From Ciona intestinalis (lineage: Eukaryota; Chordata; Ascidiacea; Phlebobranchia; Cionidae): a stretch of 64,000 nt of DNA. Under the pieces are notes generated by a model. That model was not told the DNA's origin and did no database searches. It saw nothing but the letters and a program-made list of their open reading frames with translations. This document shows, piece after piece, positions 35,299 to 49,300 of this stretch (the first letter of the stretch is position 1; each line of letters begins with the position of its first letter). The translations under genes were made by a program, and so were the position numbers. Location: positions 868,693-932,692 of the forward strand of contig NC_020176.2 in NCBI RefSeq assembly GCF_000224145.3. Direction: 5' to 3'.

Positions 35299-38200
35299 AT
35301 GGGTACACATAAAATGGCGGCGAATAGGCATCAGTTTTGCTTCACTATTTTTTTAATGCTTGGTGTTGCCTCTACTGTAATGATATTCTTTATATTGATC
35401 ACACCGGAATGGAAAACAAACTCTGCAGTTACTTCTAACTCTCTCAAAAACTTTGACATGCAACGGAACAGAATGGGCTTATGGAAAGTATGCATGGAAT
35501 ACTTGTGGAAGGTCGTGGGAGCTCGTAAAGTTTGCGATCAATACGATCCTGCATTAGTTGGGGTACCTGGTAAGTTTTGTGTCAAGATACCGGGTTTAAT
35601 ACTCGACACTGGCATTACTATTGACGAATGTGTTTTTGGCCAAGACACGAAAATTACTTCTTACGACGTTTGTTTTATTGCTAACCCATAAGGGCACATA
35701 CGCCGTCAGATATTAGTTTCAATAGTTTGAGGAAAACTCATATATTGAGCAATTTTACTTGTAATCTAAATTAATCTTTATCGGTGATATGAGTTTTGCG
35801 TTTAGTCCGCACATACAAATAGGAACGTAAGGTGTTTTCTAATCAATATTTTTATTTACTTTCTAATTTTTATTTTGCACATTTCTTAGGTTCATTTTTA
35901 TTTGCACGCAAGTCATAGAGTTAAAATATCAACTTAAAAGCTTCGTTTACTTTAAGATGTTACATCTCAGGTTACCTAAGGACAATCCAAGTCATGATGA
36001 TGATGGCAATCAGCTTTTCGCTAGGTGGCGTTGTATGTTCCCTCCTAGGTTTAAAACGGGTCCCTCTTTTGAGCAATAAGAGGAAAAACAAAACTATTCT
36101 TCTTGCCGGCGTTTGTCATGTTTTTGCAGGTATAAAGAACAAAATACTGCTTTCATTCTGTTATTTTTTTAAACAGTTCATGAATAATTGAATGTAACTT
36201 ATTTACCCTCTCATGGCGGGCAACGAAAATCGTTATAACACGAATGAATGAACTTACTTTATCCTCGCGCGGCCGGAAACGACAGTCGTTATAACACGGG
36301 TTTAACACCTCGTGCCAGCTTACGAGTTACCATGTAAATTACTTTGTATGTGATTATTTTTTTTTTATTTATGACTGATGGGCAACCCATTAGTGACCAC
36401 TGGGTTGGAGCAATTGCCGTTAAGCGTCTTGCCCAAGGACAAATACGCCCACAATGGTTTAGTTTTGTAAAAAAACACTTAGATATGAGCATGAAGAAAA
36501 TAAGCAGGGGTTAATATGACTTTATTTGAGATAAAAACAACAAAAAATATCGGTTTAACGTTATATATATAAAGCTTACATGGCAAAGAAACTAGCACAG
36601 CCTGTTAAACTAGGTAGGTTAACTACAAGTTGCAGAATACTGCTAATGTAGATATATTTCAATTTAGAGTCCCATCTTCCCCCACATTGTGTTTTGTATG
36701 TTTTCATTGCCAAACTTTGAAAGATTTGCTTTTAATTTGGTAATTTATACCTCAGGGGGTTTTTAACTATAAGATACTGATTTAATAAAAGATAATATTT
36801 TGAAAATATATTCGAAATTTGGTCATTTGCGCTTGGTGATAATTTATAAGAAGTGGCTTGTGCCAAAAACAGAGTAGTAATACCCAATTTGTAGCAAAAA
36901 TAAAAACTTTATCAATAGTTATTATCAATTTTCCGTTACATTTGTAGGATACCGTATTTATCCATTGAAGTTCGAATATTAGCCATTGTCGTTCAAACAA
37001 TACCAATTGTTATGCAATAATATAAGGTATAGGTAACATGTTAAAACTATAGCAGTAGAGCAAAAAAGAATGCTTAGACCTAATTTTCAAAGCGTACAGT
37101 ATTATTTCGTGTTATTTGCGTATATTCCTATTTATAAATACACTTCATAATCAAAATTAACAACGATTTTAAACTGTCCCATCTTATCCTGTGTGTTTTC
37201 AAATTTGTAAAATTTCACCTGTTGTGCGGATCGCTAAATAACTCCTCGTGTGTTTTATTATATTTTATTAAATTGGTGTTAATTAATGAAGGAGTGATAG
37301 TACTAATTCGTGGTATTACCCAAAAACCGTCATCTATTTTGATTTTGGAAATATTTGGCAATATGTGCTTAAGAGTCCCATCTTTCCCTATTGTACTATA
37401 TCTCTGTATGTAATTTCGTGGCTGATCATTTTTTAAATGCATAGGTCTATAACTTCCAACTCATGACAACCGTAAACAACCATTGGGCTGGAGCAATCAT
37501 TTAAGTAGGACACACATTCGCCCACAATGGTTTAGCAGCAGCATTTTTCCGATGGCCCTTTCAGTATGCTAATAATTTATTTTGTATAACGTGTGTTGCC
37601 CTCTTGCGGTTATTTCCGACTTTGAATTGCCACCGGTTTGTGAAAATATATTTTTTTGAGTATAACAATTAAAACGTTATTGGCGTACAAAACAACGTAT
37701 AGCGACAATATAAATATCAAAAAAGCAACGAACTTTGTGATATAATAACATTGGGCCGTGACACAACTTATCGATGCTATAAATTTAGGTGCCTGCAATA
37801 AAATAGATTTTTAATTAAAATGTTTTTTTTTGTCATTTTCCGCTCCGCACTTACAAAGCGCAGTGAAACACAATTGGAAAACCTTATTTGCATACTGTGT
37901 AGTTAACTAAAATCCCCTTAGTTAATTATTAATAACTTTTTTTCTACAAACCGAGCACAATATTAGATATGTCTTTTTTCAGTCTATATTTGTCATTGGT
38001 TTTGACGGTGGTTTCCTCCGATGTCGTAAAGTTAAAGTTCAGACGCACAACAGCAACAACGAAAACGGGACACCTTTAGCACATAATATTCAAATATTCG
38101 GGTCGTGTTTTAAACAACAATCAACAGCGGTCTAAGTTGTGAGGATACGGTTTTATAGTTCTTTGTTTACAAACAGATGGAACAAGAAAATATAATGAAA

Positions 38201-38964
38201 ATATGTCCCATCTTACCCCACCCTTCTATATGTTACATATTGTTTTGTTTTTTTACAGGCATGATAACTTGTGTATGTGTGTCTCGTTACGCTGTGGAGG
38301 TAACAAGAGAATATTACGCCGTACCTGCTTATCAGCTTCAAGTTGATGCCAGAACCCTCAAATACACATTTGGAACATGTTTGTACGTGGGGTGGGCTGC
38401 TTCTGCCCTTGCAGTTATAACAGGATGTTTGATGATGTTGTTTTATAAACGCTGCCGTAAACAGGAGGAATGTATTGAAACCGACTCTGGTGCGGGCACT
38501 ATATTTACTTTGTGTTTTTTTAGGTTGTTGTTTTATATTTGAACAGTATTTTTCGTATTGAAGCCCACTAAATTAATTAGTAGCTCCAAGTTCTAGAGTG
38601 AAAAACGTAACCTTATAACGGCACTATTAAAATATTCTCAGAATCGGCAAAAGACCGAACAGAATCAAAACACATTGATCCAGACTATAAACGGGTGCGA
38701 AAAACATCGTTGGAGAAAACTCCAACACCGAACTCGGATTTCACGAAAAATGACGAAACACACCAGAGTCATCCATGTAGCAGATGTTACCATACCAAAC
38801 CTACCAGGAGCTTCAGTGGTACAAGTGGATATTATAGCATGCTTTCTTTATTCTCAAATGCAACTCAACACAGCAAAATTAGCGGCAATATGGTAGAAAT
38901 TTGTCCTTTGGAAACAAATACTAAGCCATTGTACCAGTACGTCCGCATATCCTCAAAAGTGTAA
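35299..38964 (+). CDS. Claudin-like four-transmembrane protein
   Basis: Exons 35299-35569, 35971-36129, 38259-38489, 38642-38964; phases agree and give 327 residues. Claudins form paracellular barriers or pores at tight junctions. TM1 spans about 13-36. The first extracellular loop has W38, the GLW motif (60-62), C65 and C79, that is the claudin W-GLW-C-C pattern with 13 residues between the cysteines instead of the usual 8-10. TM2 (MMMMAISFSLGGVVCSLLG), TM3 (ILLAGVCHVFAGMITCVCV) and TM4 (YVGWAASALAVITGCLMML) follow. WKVC and YTFGTCLYVGWAA fit claudin more than other PMP22-family members. The cytoplasmic tail is about 115 residues, longer than usual, and ends SSKV, a possible class I PDZ ligand. 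The long intron 2 contains a SINE and a MITE. Confidence 0.8.
36187..36490 (+). mobile_element. Composite SINE, near full length, with repeated 5' module
   Basis: The 5' module appears twice (accctctcatggcgggcaac; atcctcgcgcggccggaaac), then cgtgccagcttacgagttac. The 3' module has cccattagtgaccactgggt, ggagcaattgccgttaagcg, cttgcccaaggacaaatacg and cccacaatggtttag. It is the clearest copy in the window and lies in claudin-like intron 2. Confidence 0.75.
37441..37550 (+). mobile_element. SINE, 3' part only
   Basis: Has accattgggctggagcaatc and cgcccacaatggtttagcag. Confidence 0.6.
38061..38232. mobile_element. Hairpin MITE, left end shortened
   Basis: cgggacacctttagcacata to cccatcttaccccacccttc; it ends 26 bp before the claudin-like exon 3 acceptor. 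Confidence 0.7.
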
Positions 38965-39304
38965 ATGGAAAATCTTCTTCGCCGGACTTTGTAAATACCT
39001 TTTGGCAAATACAAATAACCTCTGCAAATTAAACTGAAAAAATTATTGTATATACTTAACAACCGGATTCAAACTATAGTGACAGTTACAAAGTTCTGTT
39101 TAAATAGAATGCAACATTATTAACGTCCGCATATCCTCAAAAGTGTAAATTGAAAATCTTCCTCGCCTGACTTTGTAAATACCTTTTTCGAATGCAAAAA
39201 ACCTCTACAAATAAAACTGAAGAAATTATTGTATACTGAACATTATGATTCAAACTATAGTGACAATTACCAAGTTCTGTTCAAATAGAATGCAACATTA
39301 TTAA
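38940..39304 (+). repeat. Tandem duplication of claudin-like CDS end and 3' UTR
   Basis: Two copies of about 182 bp (38940-39123 and 39124-39304). Both begin with cgtccgcatatcctcaaaag followed by TGTAA, so the codons for the last seven residues and the stop are repeated. They differ by scattered substitutions and small indels. Confidence 0.85.
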
Positions 39305-40361
39305 GAGTTTTGGCAACCGATATGGCCTAAACTATCCCTATTACTAACATAAACTAAACTGTGAATATTTTTTCATTTTATACTTGACGTGTTTTAAGTG
39401 TAGTCTTCCTGTTAATTCCTTTTTCTTCGTTACTTCAGTTAATTTGATCTTCGTTACTGTGATCCAATAAATAAGTAATAAATATCATTTATTTACATTA
39501 TTTCCTGAATTACCAGAAACTTTATAAAACAAAGAACTCAACTTTTTGTCTTAAAGAATTCATCTTTTTGACTTAAATCTGAAGATATTCTACAAATAAT
39601 ATGACAAACTGTAAACGTTAGTGCATGTATTAATAGGCTGATGTACTTTAGTAAGTTAAGCAAGAGCTCAGTCCATGTTTCTTTATCTCAGGTAACAGCA
39701 ATTCATTAAACCAGGTTTGAGGTTTTGATATGATTTGAAGAGCGCTGAATGAGTTAAATATTTTGCACCCACGATACTTTTGAGGGAAATATTCTCCAGT
39801 TTGTGGGGTCTTGTGTACAGTATGGTCACAGTGGAAAAATTCGAGACGTGCGGTGTTTGGGCATGAGACGGCGCCGCGCGATACAAACGCATATGTGAGC
39901 ACAAACACTGGTTAATAAAGGACATTTTGACATCGCACAAATAGCATAAGGATAGTTCTACATCAACTAAAATCTTGCGCATTTATATTGCACTTTTGGA
40001 ACTCATGCGATATTTCGTCTCCGCATTTAAAAGTTCATATCAATAACTTCATTGTGTGAAATATCTTTGCATTATTGTAATTTGTGAAGGTTTATAAACT
40101 GGTTTATCCAACTTTAGACAGGTTTTGCGACTAGTTTGTAAAATCTTTCCTTTATAACTTAAGAGGTAGGACGGAAGTTTTAGTCATGGGCATTGTGTAC
40201 CAAACAACGTCTGTTAGGCCCTTATGTGCGAGTTATAACCAGTACCATATGAAACCAACAGCTTGGCTGTATATTACAGACAACATAAGAGAATTCACCA
40301 TGACCTTAATACCATCACCAGCGCTTGGATTTGAATTGACCTCATGCCCACGTCTGTCTAA
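38965..40361. other. Convergent spacer, claudin-like 3' end to rabaptin 3' end
   Basis: Holds the second duplicated copy and the claudin-like poly(A) signal. The rest shows no supported exon; short minus-strand ORFs near 39650-39980 have no family features. Confidence 0.55.
39466..39471 (+). terminator. Candidate poly(A) signal, claudin-like gene
   Basis: AATAAA about 500 bp after the stop, beyond the tandem duplication. Confidence 0.4.
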
Positions 40362-43300
40362 CTACCTTAGAGTGTCTGTAGGTTTCGAAGAAATATGAAA
40401 AGAAGTTCCAGATGGATCCGTGTCTACCTCACTTGGCTTTTCACTTTTTTCTTCCTCTTTTTGCCGAACTTCTTCAAGTTTCATCTAAATTTTGCAAAAA
40501 AAATACATAAATAGAGCGAAAACTGACTGACTGATAAAAGAAGTTTTTTAACCACAACAAATTAAAGCAGAAATAATAATTGGCGCTTTGTGAAGAAATT
40601 AAGGCACACAAACATTGATTTTATTTTACAACATGACAGCCAGTGTAATAATAAATCTGTTTGTATTAAAACTGAAGAAAAGAAAGAAAAGCAAATTAAT
40701 GTGGACACTTATCAACTCGCTACCTGTAAAGATTGAGACAAACGGACAAAATCCCGCTGAACTTGCTCGCTTGTCTCAAGAGATTCTTGTAGAGATCTAA
40801 CCTGGTTCTTTGTTACTGACAGTTCCCCTTCTAGTTGCTCCTGGTGGCAAATTAAAATACATGCAAAGCGCGGCACAAGCACAGAAATGTTTCAGAATAA
40901 ACCTTTACCTTTGTAGAAACCTCAGACATCAGTTTTTCCCTCAAACCTTGAATAATTTCCTTTGATTTCGAACGTATTGACGCAATGGATAACTGGTCTT
41001 TCTCTATCTGGTTCTAAAAAAATGCAGAACTCAGTGAATGAAAGTAACTTTTGGGCTGTCGAATCTCAAGCAAAATTATGCTACATAAAATAAATTTGTT
41101 TCAAAGAAAAATTACAGGAGTCGAAAAAAACATTGCAGTAACATTAGCATGAATGAATAAATAAACGAATGACGATTATTTATCCTCGCAAGGCGATGAT
41201 AGTTGTTACAAGTTAACATGGATGTTATGTTTCATACACCTCATGTATCTTATACAGGTTACCACATAACAACTTTTTTTATGCGAATGTTACCAGTTAC
41301 TTACCATTATATAAGTCATTTATATTTACCACCCCACACAACCAACCTGCAAGTCTTGTTTCTCCATCACATCTTTAAGCATCCTCTGGTTGGTTGATTG
41401 CAACTTTGTTATTTCTCGCTTTGCTTCTTCAAGATCAGAAGATAAAGAATCTTCAAGTTGTTCCTTTGCAACCTGGATGTAACATATACACTCGTTACTA
41501 CATGTACGGGCGTTGTGTTTGGCCTTGGCCAATAGGTGTATGAAACAGAACACCCATGTTATAACGACTGTTTTTGCCACGCCATGCAATATTAAAATTT
41601 ACATTTTTTTAATTTTGATTAACTGTATATACATAGCATAAATTTTATTTATTTTTTCGAATAGAAAGGTCAAATTAATTAAAACAACATAGAGAAGTAG
41701 CAACAAAACAAACAGTCTTTAAAATTCCCCCTCTGGGTAAAACTACTTGAGGAAAAATTACAAATAAAGTGTCAGAATATTAGAACTTATACACTTATTA
41801 CATTAAAATAAAATTTTATAAAAAGTTGTCACTAAATTAATGTTTAAAATGCGCAAAGTTTACGCAGTAGTGGCCCATTCACCATAAGATATATATTGAA
41901 CACTATTTATTTAAGTAATATCTACACACCTGTTCTGCTTGTATTGTTTCTTTTAAAAAGTTGATTTCACTTTGTAGTTTTGATTCCATTAGAGATTTTT
42001 CAACTTGGAAAGTAACGAGAGCTTCCCTATATCGTTCCAAGGTTTCTTTCAAGCCCTGCAGGTAAATTAAGATTAACTGAAGGTGTTTTATCACTGCAGA
42101 GATTTCTAGTGTTAAAGCATGAAGTTCAAGTAATATGCTTATTGCTTAAATATATTACATCAATAAAAGTAAAAAGCACTTATAAAAACTTAATTCAAAT
42201 GAAAACAAACACAATCTATTAAGGTAATCACTAAAGTGTTATGCTATGGAAAATGCAGAGAAACACAGCTCAAATACATTTAGAAACACTGATAATAAAT
42301 AGTTGTGACACAATGAGCCCCTCACTTCCACAGTGCAGGGGAGAGTGGCATCTTTGTTCAAAACCCTTTTGTTTCGTTCCATCAAACTTTTTGTCCAGTC
42401 ATGTTCCCGCTTCACTTTTGCTGACTCATCTCGTAGTCTGTCGCGATCTCGCATTAAGTTTGTCTGGTGATATTTCAAAATAAATTATCCTTGTATTGGT
42501 ATACACACAAAACATGTTTTCATTGACCTAATGCAATCTTCAAAACACAGATAGTGCTTGTGGTAATTAATAAACCAATTTAATGATGTTAAGTTCACTT
42601 TAAATTTGGTATCACTTAAAAAATGTTCTAATACTTATGAGCTAATTTTCCTGTACAAGCCATACCAGTAACTAGAGTAGAGTAGTGTATAGCAATTCTA
42701 AATATACAAACTTATAATTTAACAACTTTGTACACTCCTTAACTTGTAAGTTCTTACATTTTAACAGCTTAAAATCTCATCACATCCAGAGAGGAAACAC
42801 TTCTCCACATTTTATTCGGTTATTCCACCAGGCATATAATGTAAATAATCTTTTAACTGCATCTTGATGAATTTTAAATGAAGTCTTGCCGAATGGCAGA
42901 CTAAAAGTTGGAAATACACTATGTTTTATACCAGATGCGCCGCTGAAAGATTAATTATCTCGGTAGATTTTATAAAAACATCCCAACCAACCAATCTCTT
43001 ATCATCCTCTGTCTCTTTGCTCTTCTGCCACGTCTTGTTCTCCTCCATCATTCGCTCCAAGTTCTCAATCTTCACGAACAAAGTGAGGATCTTCTTCCTC
43101 GCTTCTTCCGATGAACTTTTTACCGACTCTTCGAGGTCAAACCGAAGTTTGATCGCGTTATCTCGTTGTTTCGTTAACATCGTTATCTTCTCACGAAGTT
43201 CCTCGCACTGTAATATAAGTTATGGTAGGGGTTAACATTGGCTTATTTTTTTCTAGTAAAATAGTGTGTGACAGTGCTATAATGCAGATACACTCATAAT

Positions 43301-46300
43301 TGTCAAAGATAGGAAACCTCATTGACTAATGTGGCGAATAAAATATACTCTTGCTCTGCTTGCCTTTTTTTAAATAGCGAAAGCTGTGTCAAAAACTCTG
43401 TTTAAATTAAATACCCAATGCTGGACCATGGTTACATGATACTAAATCAAACTAAAACTAACTTTTTTTTGTGGACTCTACTTTATAGAACCACTAAAAC
43501 ACAATCGTCCAAGTTCCAGCTAACGAACTACATAAAACGCATAAGCTTCCTGAGTTTGGGGGCAAATGAACCAATTCTTGCCTAAATCACGGGTCCTTGA
43601 CAAGGACTTTACCCACATGAAATAGAAATAGAGTACACACAACTGACCTCCACTTCTAAATGTTTAATCTTCTTATCTTGTACTCGTAACATTCGATGTT
43701 GGTCGTCGATTACTTTCTGTTGTTCTGGCGAAGGTTCTTCCTCAAACAAATTCACCGAAACTTTGCTTGCTTTTCTTGAGGTCTGGAGAAAAATTATGTT
43801 TAACCAAGAATTTAAAAGAGAAAACATTTTTTTATACCTCGTTATTATAATGTGACTAGTATACCCTACAACTTGGTTAGCGTTTGCCGGAACACCAAAA
43901 TGCAAGTATAATAAATATGGCAGTAACACTATATCTGATTACCAATACCATTTAGCAGCTTTGTAAGGTAACAGGGTAACTTTGACGTTAATCCACTAAC
44001 CATTAACCGGCCTAACCATAATATGACCTCACCCATATAGAATACCACGGGGTAAGAATTAACTATTAAAATTTTGAAAATTATTAAAAAATTAATGAAC
44101 TTGCTCTTTCCTCGAGTGGCCGAAAAATGACAGTCGTTATAACATGAGCGATAAGCATTCTAACCCAGTTGATCTGCTTTGTAGATACTTTTTCATTTTT
44201 TTATGTATGGCTAATAATTTGGACAACCCATTAATGACCACTCAGTTGAAGAAACTGACGCCAAGTTTCTGCCCAAGAACACATATGGCCACAATGGTAG
44301 CAGCGACAATAACACATAATGCCTGGGTTAGAGGCAGGCGTGCTAACCAACTACGCATTATATGTATGTTTTAATAGTCAAATTTAGTCAGTAAAGGCAA
44401 CTTTAAACAACATCTATGCTACCTGTGATGGTAGTTCAGTCCAGTCGACCACAGTGTTTGATTCATTCAGTGGTTTGGATTCTCGTCCAATCAGATTAAG
44501 TTGAGGAGCAGAGTTAACTGTGTGGATTGTTAAAATGTTTGTTTAAAAGGCATGTAAAAAATCACATATTGTCCTACTTCTGCTACCAGGCATAATGTAA
44601 ATAAAATCAAGAACCATATTTTTAGATTATGTTAAATTGTTACAAACATTGAAATGTTCTATTTGTTCAAGACTTGAAATGCATCTTGCCTGGCTAGTCA
44701 AGACTTGAAATGCACCTTGCCTGGCTCGTTATAAACACGTGTTCTGTTTCATACACCTCGTGCTCGCGAGTATACTACTTATATAACTTTGTGAGTAATA
44801 TTTTTAAGAGTGTTTTTTTGTAAATTATAGTTAATAGTTTAGACAATCAATTAGTGACCACTTTGTTCTGTTTCCTACACATTGTGTCCAATTATGCAAT
44901 AGCTTACCTCTATTACAAGAAGTATCATCAACAATGGATAAAGTAGCACCAGGTGTGGAAGAAGTTGAAGACATAGATATCGTGTCGTGTTCGATGACCT
45001 CATGTAACATAGAGGCTGGTTTCCCCACCATAGCATGCTGTGATGATGGAGTATCTTGCTCTGTCAGCTCACTGTTTTGGGGTGAAAATAAGGTAAATGA
45101 AATTAAGCTATTGATTTTAAGGGCGTAAAAATAAAGGAATTAGTTTTCAGGGACATTAAATATTTAAAGTAATTAATTTTAAGGGTTGTAAAATATGTAA
45201 ATATGTTAGCATTATTTGTGTCTTGTGTGGGAGGCAACTATTAAGGTTTGAAGGTTAATTAATTTATTCTTTTGTTCTGTTTTTGTATAAGTTTCATGTC
45301 TTTTTCATGTCAGTTTCATGTCTTGCACAAGGACACAAATGCCCACAATGGTAACGTAGTCCGTCATTAAACCCTAAACTCTGGACTAAAGGTAGTCACA
45401 CTAACTATTTCGCAACGGAGCTTGTGCAAAAGTAAATAGGAGTATCTGATTTTTTACAAGTACAAAACTTATTCCAAATTGTTTATTTTTGTTACCAAAT
45501 ATATTGTTGCATGCCAGGCTAACTCACCAATTCTCAAGAGCAGCTGCTACATGTTGTAGATTATCTGAAGCAATGTTATCGGCCTCAGTAACTCCTATGT
45601 TGATGTTTACGTACTGAAACACAGAACAAGTAAATAACGTTATTGTAATCCATTAATATCAAAGAAAAAGGTGCTAGTTCAAAAACACATATGGCATATT
45701 ATAATAATGATTAAAAAATACAAGGAACATTTTCTTTTAATTAAAGACAGTAATAAATGCTCTAATTGGCGCAATTCTTTAATGAGATTTAATATTAAAA
45801 TTAATAATTAAACGTTCATGAATTTTTTATTAACATCACAATGCAGTATAATAGCAATTAATCTTAATCGTGTGTGATTGAATAAATTGCAAAAAAAAGA
45901 AATTAAAAAGAAATGTATTAATGTACAACAGAAATTGCAGCGTTTCGAAATCAGTGCACAACATGCATTCGTGGCATGCACGTGAAGGCTCAGCTTCAAA
46001 TCAATAATTCAGTTACATTAGTAAGGCTGGATATATGTTAGAGAATGCTGTTGTTGCTGGCACCCCTATCTGGAAACTAATCATTGTTATATTGGAATCA
46101 TGGTCAATATATTAAACTAGCAGGAAAGTAAATTGTATTTCAGCATGTTTAATGTTTGCATTTCAATTTTATGGTGGTGATAAAAACAGACCAAACATTC
46201 AAGCCCATAGATTCACGTTTGTAATTTACTGTTAGAATAGATAGTCTGTTACATTTTAAGGTAGGCCATACAAGTTTTATGACTTTACCACTGGAAAATA

Positions 46301-49300
46301 CAGCCAATGCAAAGTCGATGGGCTTTAAGATCTAATGTTTGGTAGCTTATAAGCCTAAACACTACAGCAACTGATTTATTACAGCTAATGGGATAATTTT
46401 ACTGGGGCATTTTAGCAAGACACAGATTATAGGTAAGGTCTATGGCAACACAACATTGCCTCAAAACAGACATAAACACTTGATGTTTGTAACATTTACC
46501 ACGGAATTTCAGGTAAGGTAGATGGCAAACAAAGGCGATACTTTGCCATGTATGTCATACAGACACTTGACATTTGTAAAATTAACCTGGGAATTTACTT
46601 GCTAGACCATTCAGGGTAACATTTAGGTTTATTTATCAAACAACTCAAACCTGGGGTTCCTCATGTATGGTACTGGTTTTGGGGAATACCCCACATTCTC
46701 CCACCAACACAATGCTCTTGTATTCATTAAGTTGATGATTGACTGCGGTGAGATCTTTCTTCGTTGCTTTGTGTTTACTTTGTTCATTCTCCAACAATCG
46801 ACACACTGTGGGGTGTTTGGAAAAGTTTAAATCGAATATTTGTTTACTTTGGGTGTGCAGACAAATCTAAAAATGGGGTAGTATTTTGTATTTACTAAAC
46901 CATTTTATTTAGTGCCCTATATTTACTTTTTTTACAAATCTACAAACAAGGTAAATTTTGGGTGGATGACAACTAAGTGCTCGGAGCTTGGGGTTTAAAT
47001 ATACTCATTTAATTAATTTAGAAACCTCAAACTTTTAGGCCAGTGGTTCGCAACATTTTTTGGTCACACCCTCAGGTTGGGAACCACTGTTTAAGACTTA
47101 TGCCACACTTGGACCTTCTAAATTTGTTTATGGTTTCAATCAAATTGTTTTACAACTTTACACAGTAGGGCATGTAGCAACTTGCCTATAAATCAGTAAG
47201 AACATTTTTGCAACACGGCAGTGGAGTAGGTTTGAATGTACAGTTAGGGAAATTCTTACCCCTTAACCAAGAATCATTTAATAACATTACACTATGCTTG
47301 AACAATTGAAACACAAAAAACAGACACAAGTTATGTTAATATTGTTGAAACAGCTTCACTTTATTATTTCCTGTCAGTGTTTCAATTCAAATGAAATATA
47401 GTTGGTATTTATTTAAACAAGCACCCCTTGGGACCACGAAAAATAAGGACCAGTTTAAATTAACATACATTAACAAATAGAAAAAAAGTACAAATTAAGT
47501 CCTGTTTAAACTATTTATTATTTCTTACATTTTCCCTCTAAATTTAACAACTCTACCTAAAAAAAGATACAAGTTACTTTTATTCATATAAACCACTCAC
47601 TTTCGTGCATCTCTTGCTTTAAAACCTCGTTTTCCTGCTGCAACACCAACCGTTGTGAGTTTACCACTTCTACATATTCCTCAAGTTCATTCAAGGAAAC
47701 TTTTTCGGCATCTTGGCTCGATTCCTTCAACAAACCACAATAATTTCACCCATATTCATGTTGGGGAAGAAACATAATATCTAATACCAGTGGTGTAGGC
47801 GAGGGGTGGCAACCCTCGAAACCCCCTTGCTTACACCACTTAACAAAAATAAAGGTAGGAAAAATTGAAACCACTCCTTTATTTTTTTGGCTGGGCTACT
47901 GTATAACAACGATTGTAATAAAAAACTGATATTTATAACATATCAATTACTGTGTATGGTTGGGCTGTTTAAAGTTAACCTTAAAGTCTGTGAAACTGCT
48001 AAAGATCCTATGATTAAATAAGAGGATTAATTTACATAAGTAAACTTTTAAGCAGATTATTCTTTTTATAATAAATTAATTTTAAAAATAAACTTTAAAA
48101 AGGACAGCTGGAACATATTATATTTAAAGAATGTTTCTACTTGTTGCTACTTGCTATTGATATTGATATATATTCTAAAACTACATTGTTATTCCAAACC
48201 CAAGCATTATCTATTTTTCTATTACAAATCGTCACAAATTCTTTAACAAAAAACTACAAACTACTCGTGGATAAATTCTGAAAAAAAGAAAACAAACTGT
48301 AATTATCCCAAATTGGATTTTATAGTGACAAAAAATGAACGTCCATACTTTGTTGGTTACTCACTTTTTCAAAGAGGTTGAATTCAAACAAAGAATTCCG
48401 ACGCATACCTGCGTCGCTGTAACTTTTCTCCAAACGCCGCTTCAGTGGAAAAACGAAAATGTAAAATTTCAGCAAAAAGCTGCTACAACAAGGATGATAC
48501 AAAACTAATGATTATTTTGCAACTAATTAAGCAACGAAATGAAACACACAACATACATGCAGTAAGCTACGACACTGTTCATGCAAAAATAAAAAAAAAC
48601 AACAAGTAAAATTTATTTAAATAAACCTTTGGTTTTGAATCCTTTTCTGCATTTTGAAATTGTCTTAATCTTTCTTCCATTTCTACAAGTTTTGATTTTA
48701 AATCTTTAATTTCTTTTTCTAGCGGTAAAACTACAGACTTCAGTTTCTCTGCTTCTTCTTGTGCCTGTGGTATCAAATACATAAACTTATAAATCGAAAG
48801 AAATTCCATTAAGACTACGTGGGTACGCCTCCAAACATTCACAAATCCTAAGTGGCAAACTTTTAAAACACAGGTGCATCATGTCTAGTTAGACACGTAT
48901 TCTTGCTAAACAAGACTAACTTGATGGTTGTAATGAGCCCAACCTACCCTACCACCCCAAGTTTGGTGCCAATGACGCAAATATGACACAGGTCGCATGA
49001 AAGACGTATAAGTGGCCTTGGTTTTGGGGTAATGAGCCAAACTCATCCCAATTCCTTAACAACATCCTCAACCACATATAATCCATAAATGATGACCCCA
49101 CCTTCATCATGCTCGCTTCCAGCTCCTGATCCTCCATATCTTGTTCATCATCTTCCCTCTTCATGCTCCCAGCAACCGCATCATCTCGCTCACGTTCGAT
49201 CCTTGATCTTTCATCCTCCCATCTCCTCCTCTCCTGCTCAAACTGACGAAGAAGATCTACTCTCTGCTCCTCCATTGAATCTGGGAGGAAAACAAGCAGG

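Noticed and set aside
39648..39982. Overlapping minus-strand ORFs of 86 and 99 residues
   Set aside because: No recognisable features. They lie in the convergent spacer and no splice phases link them to rabaptin.
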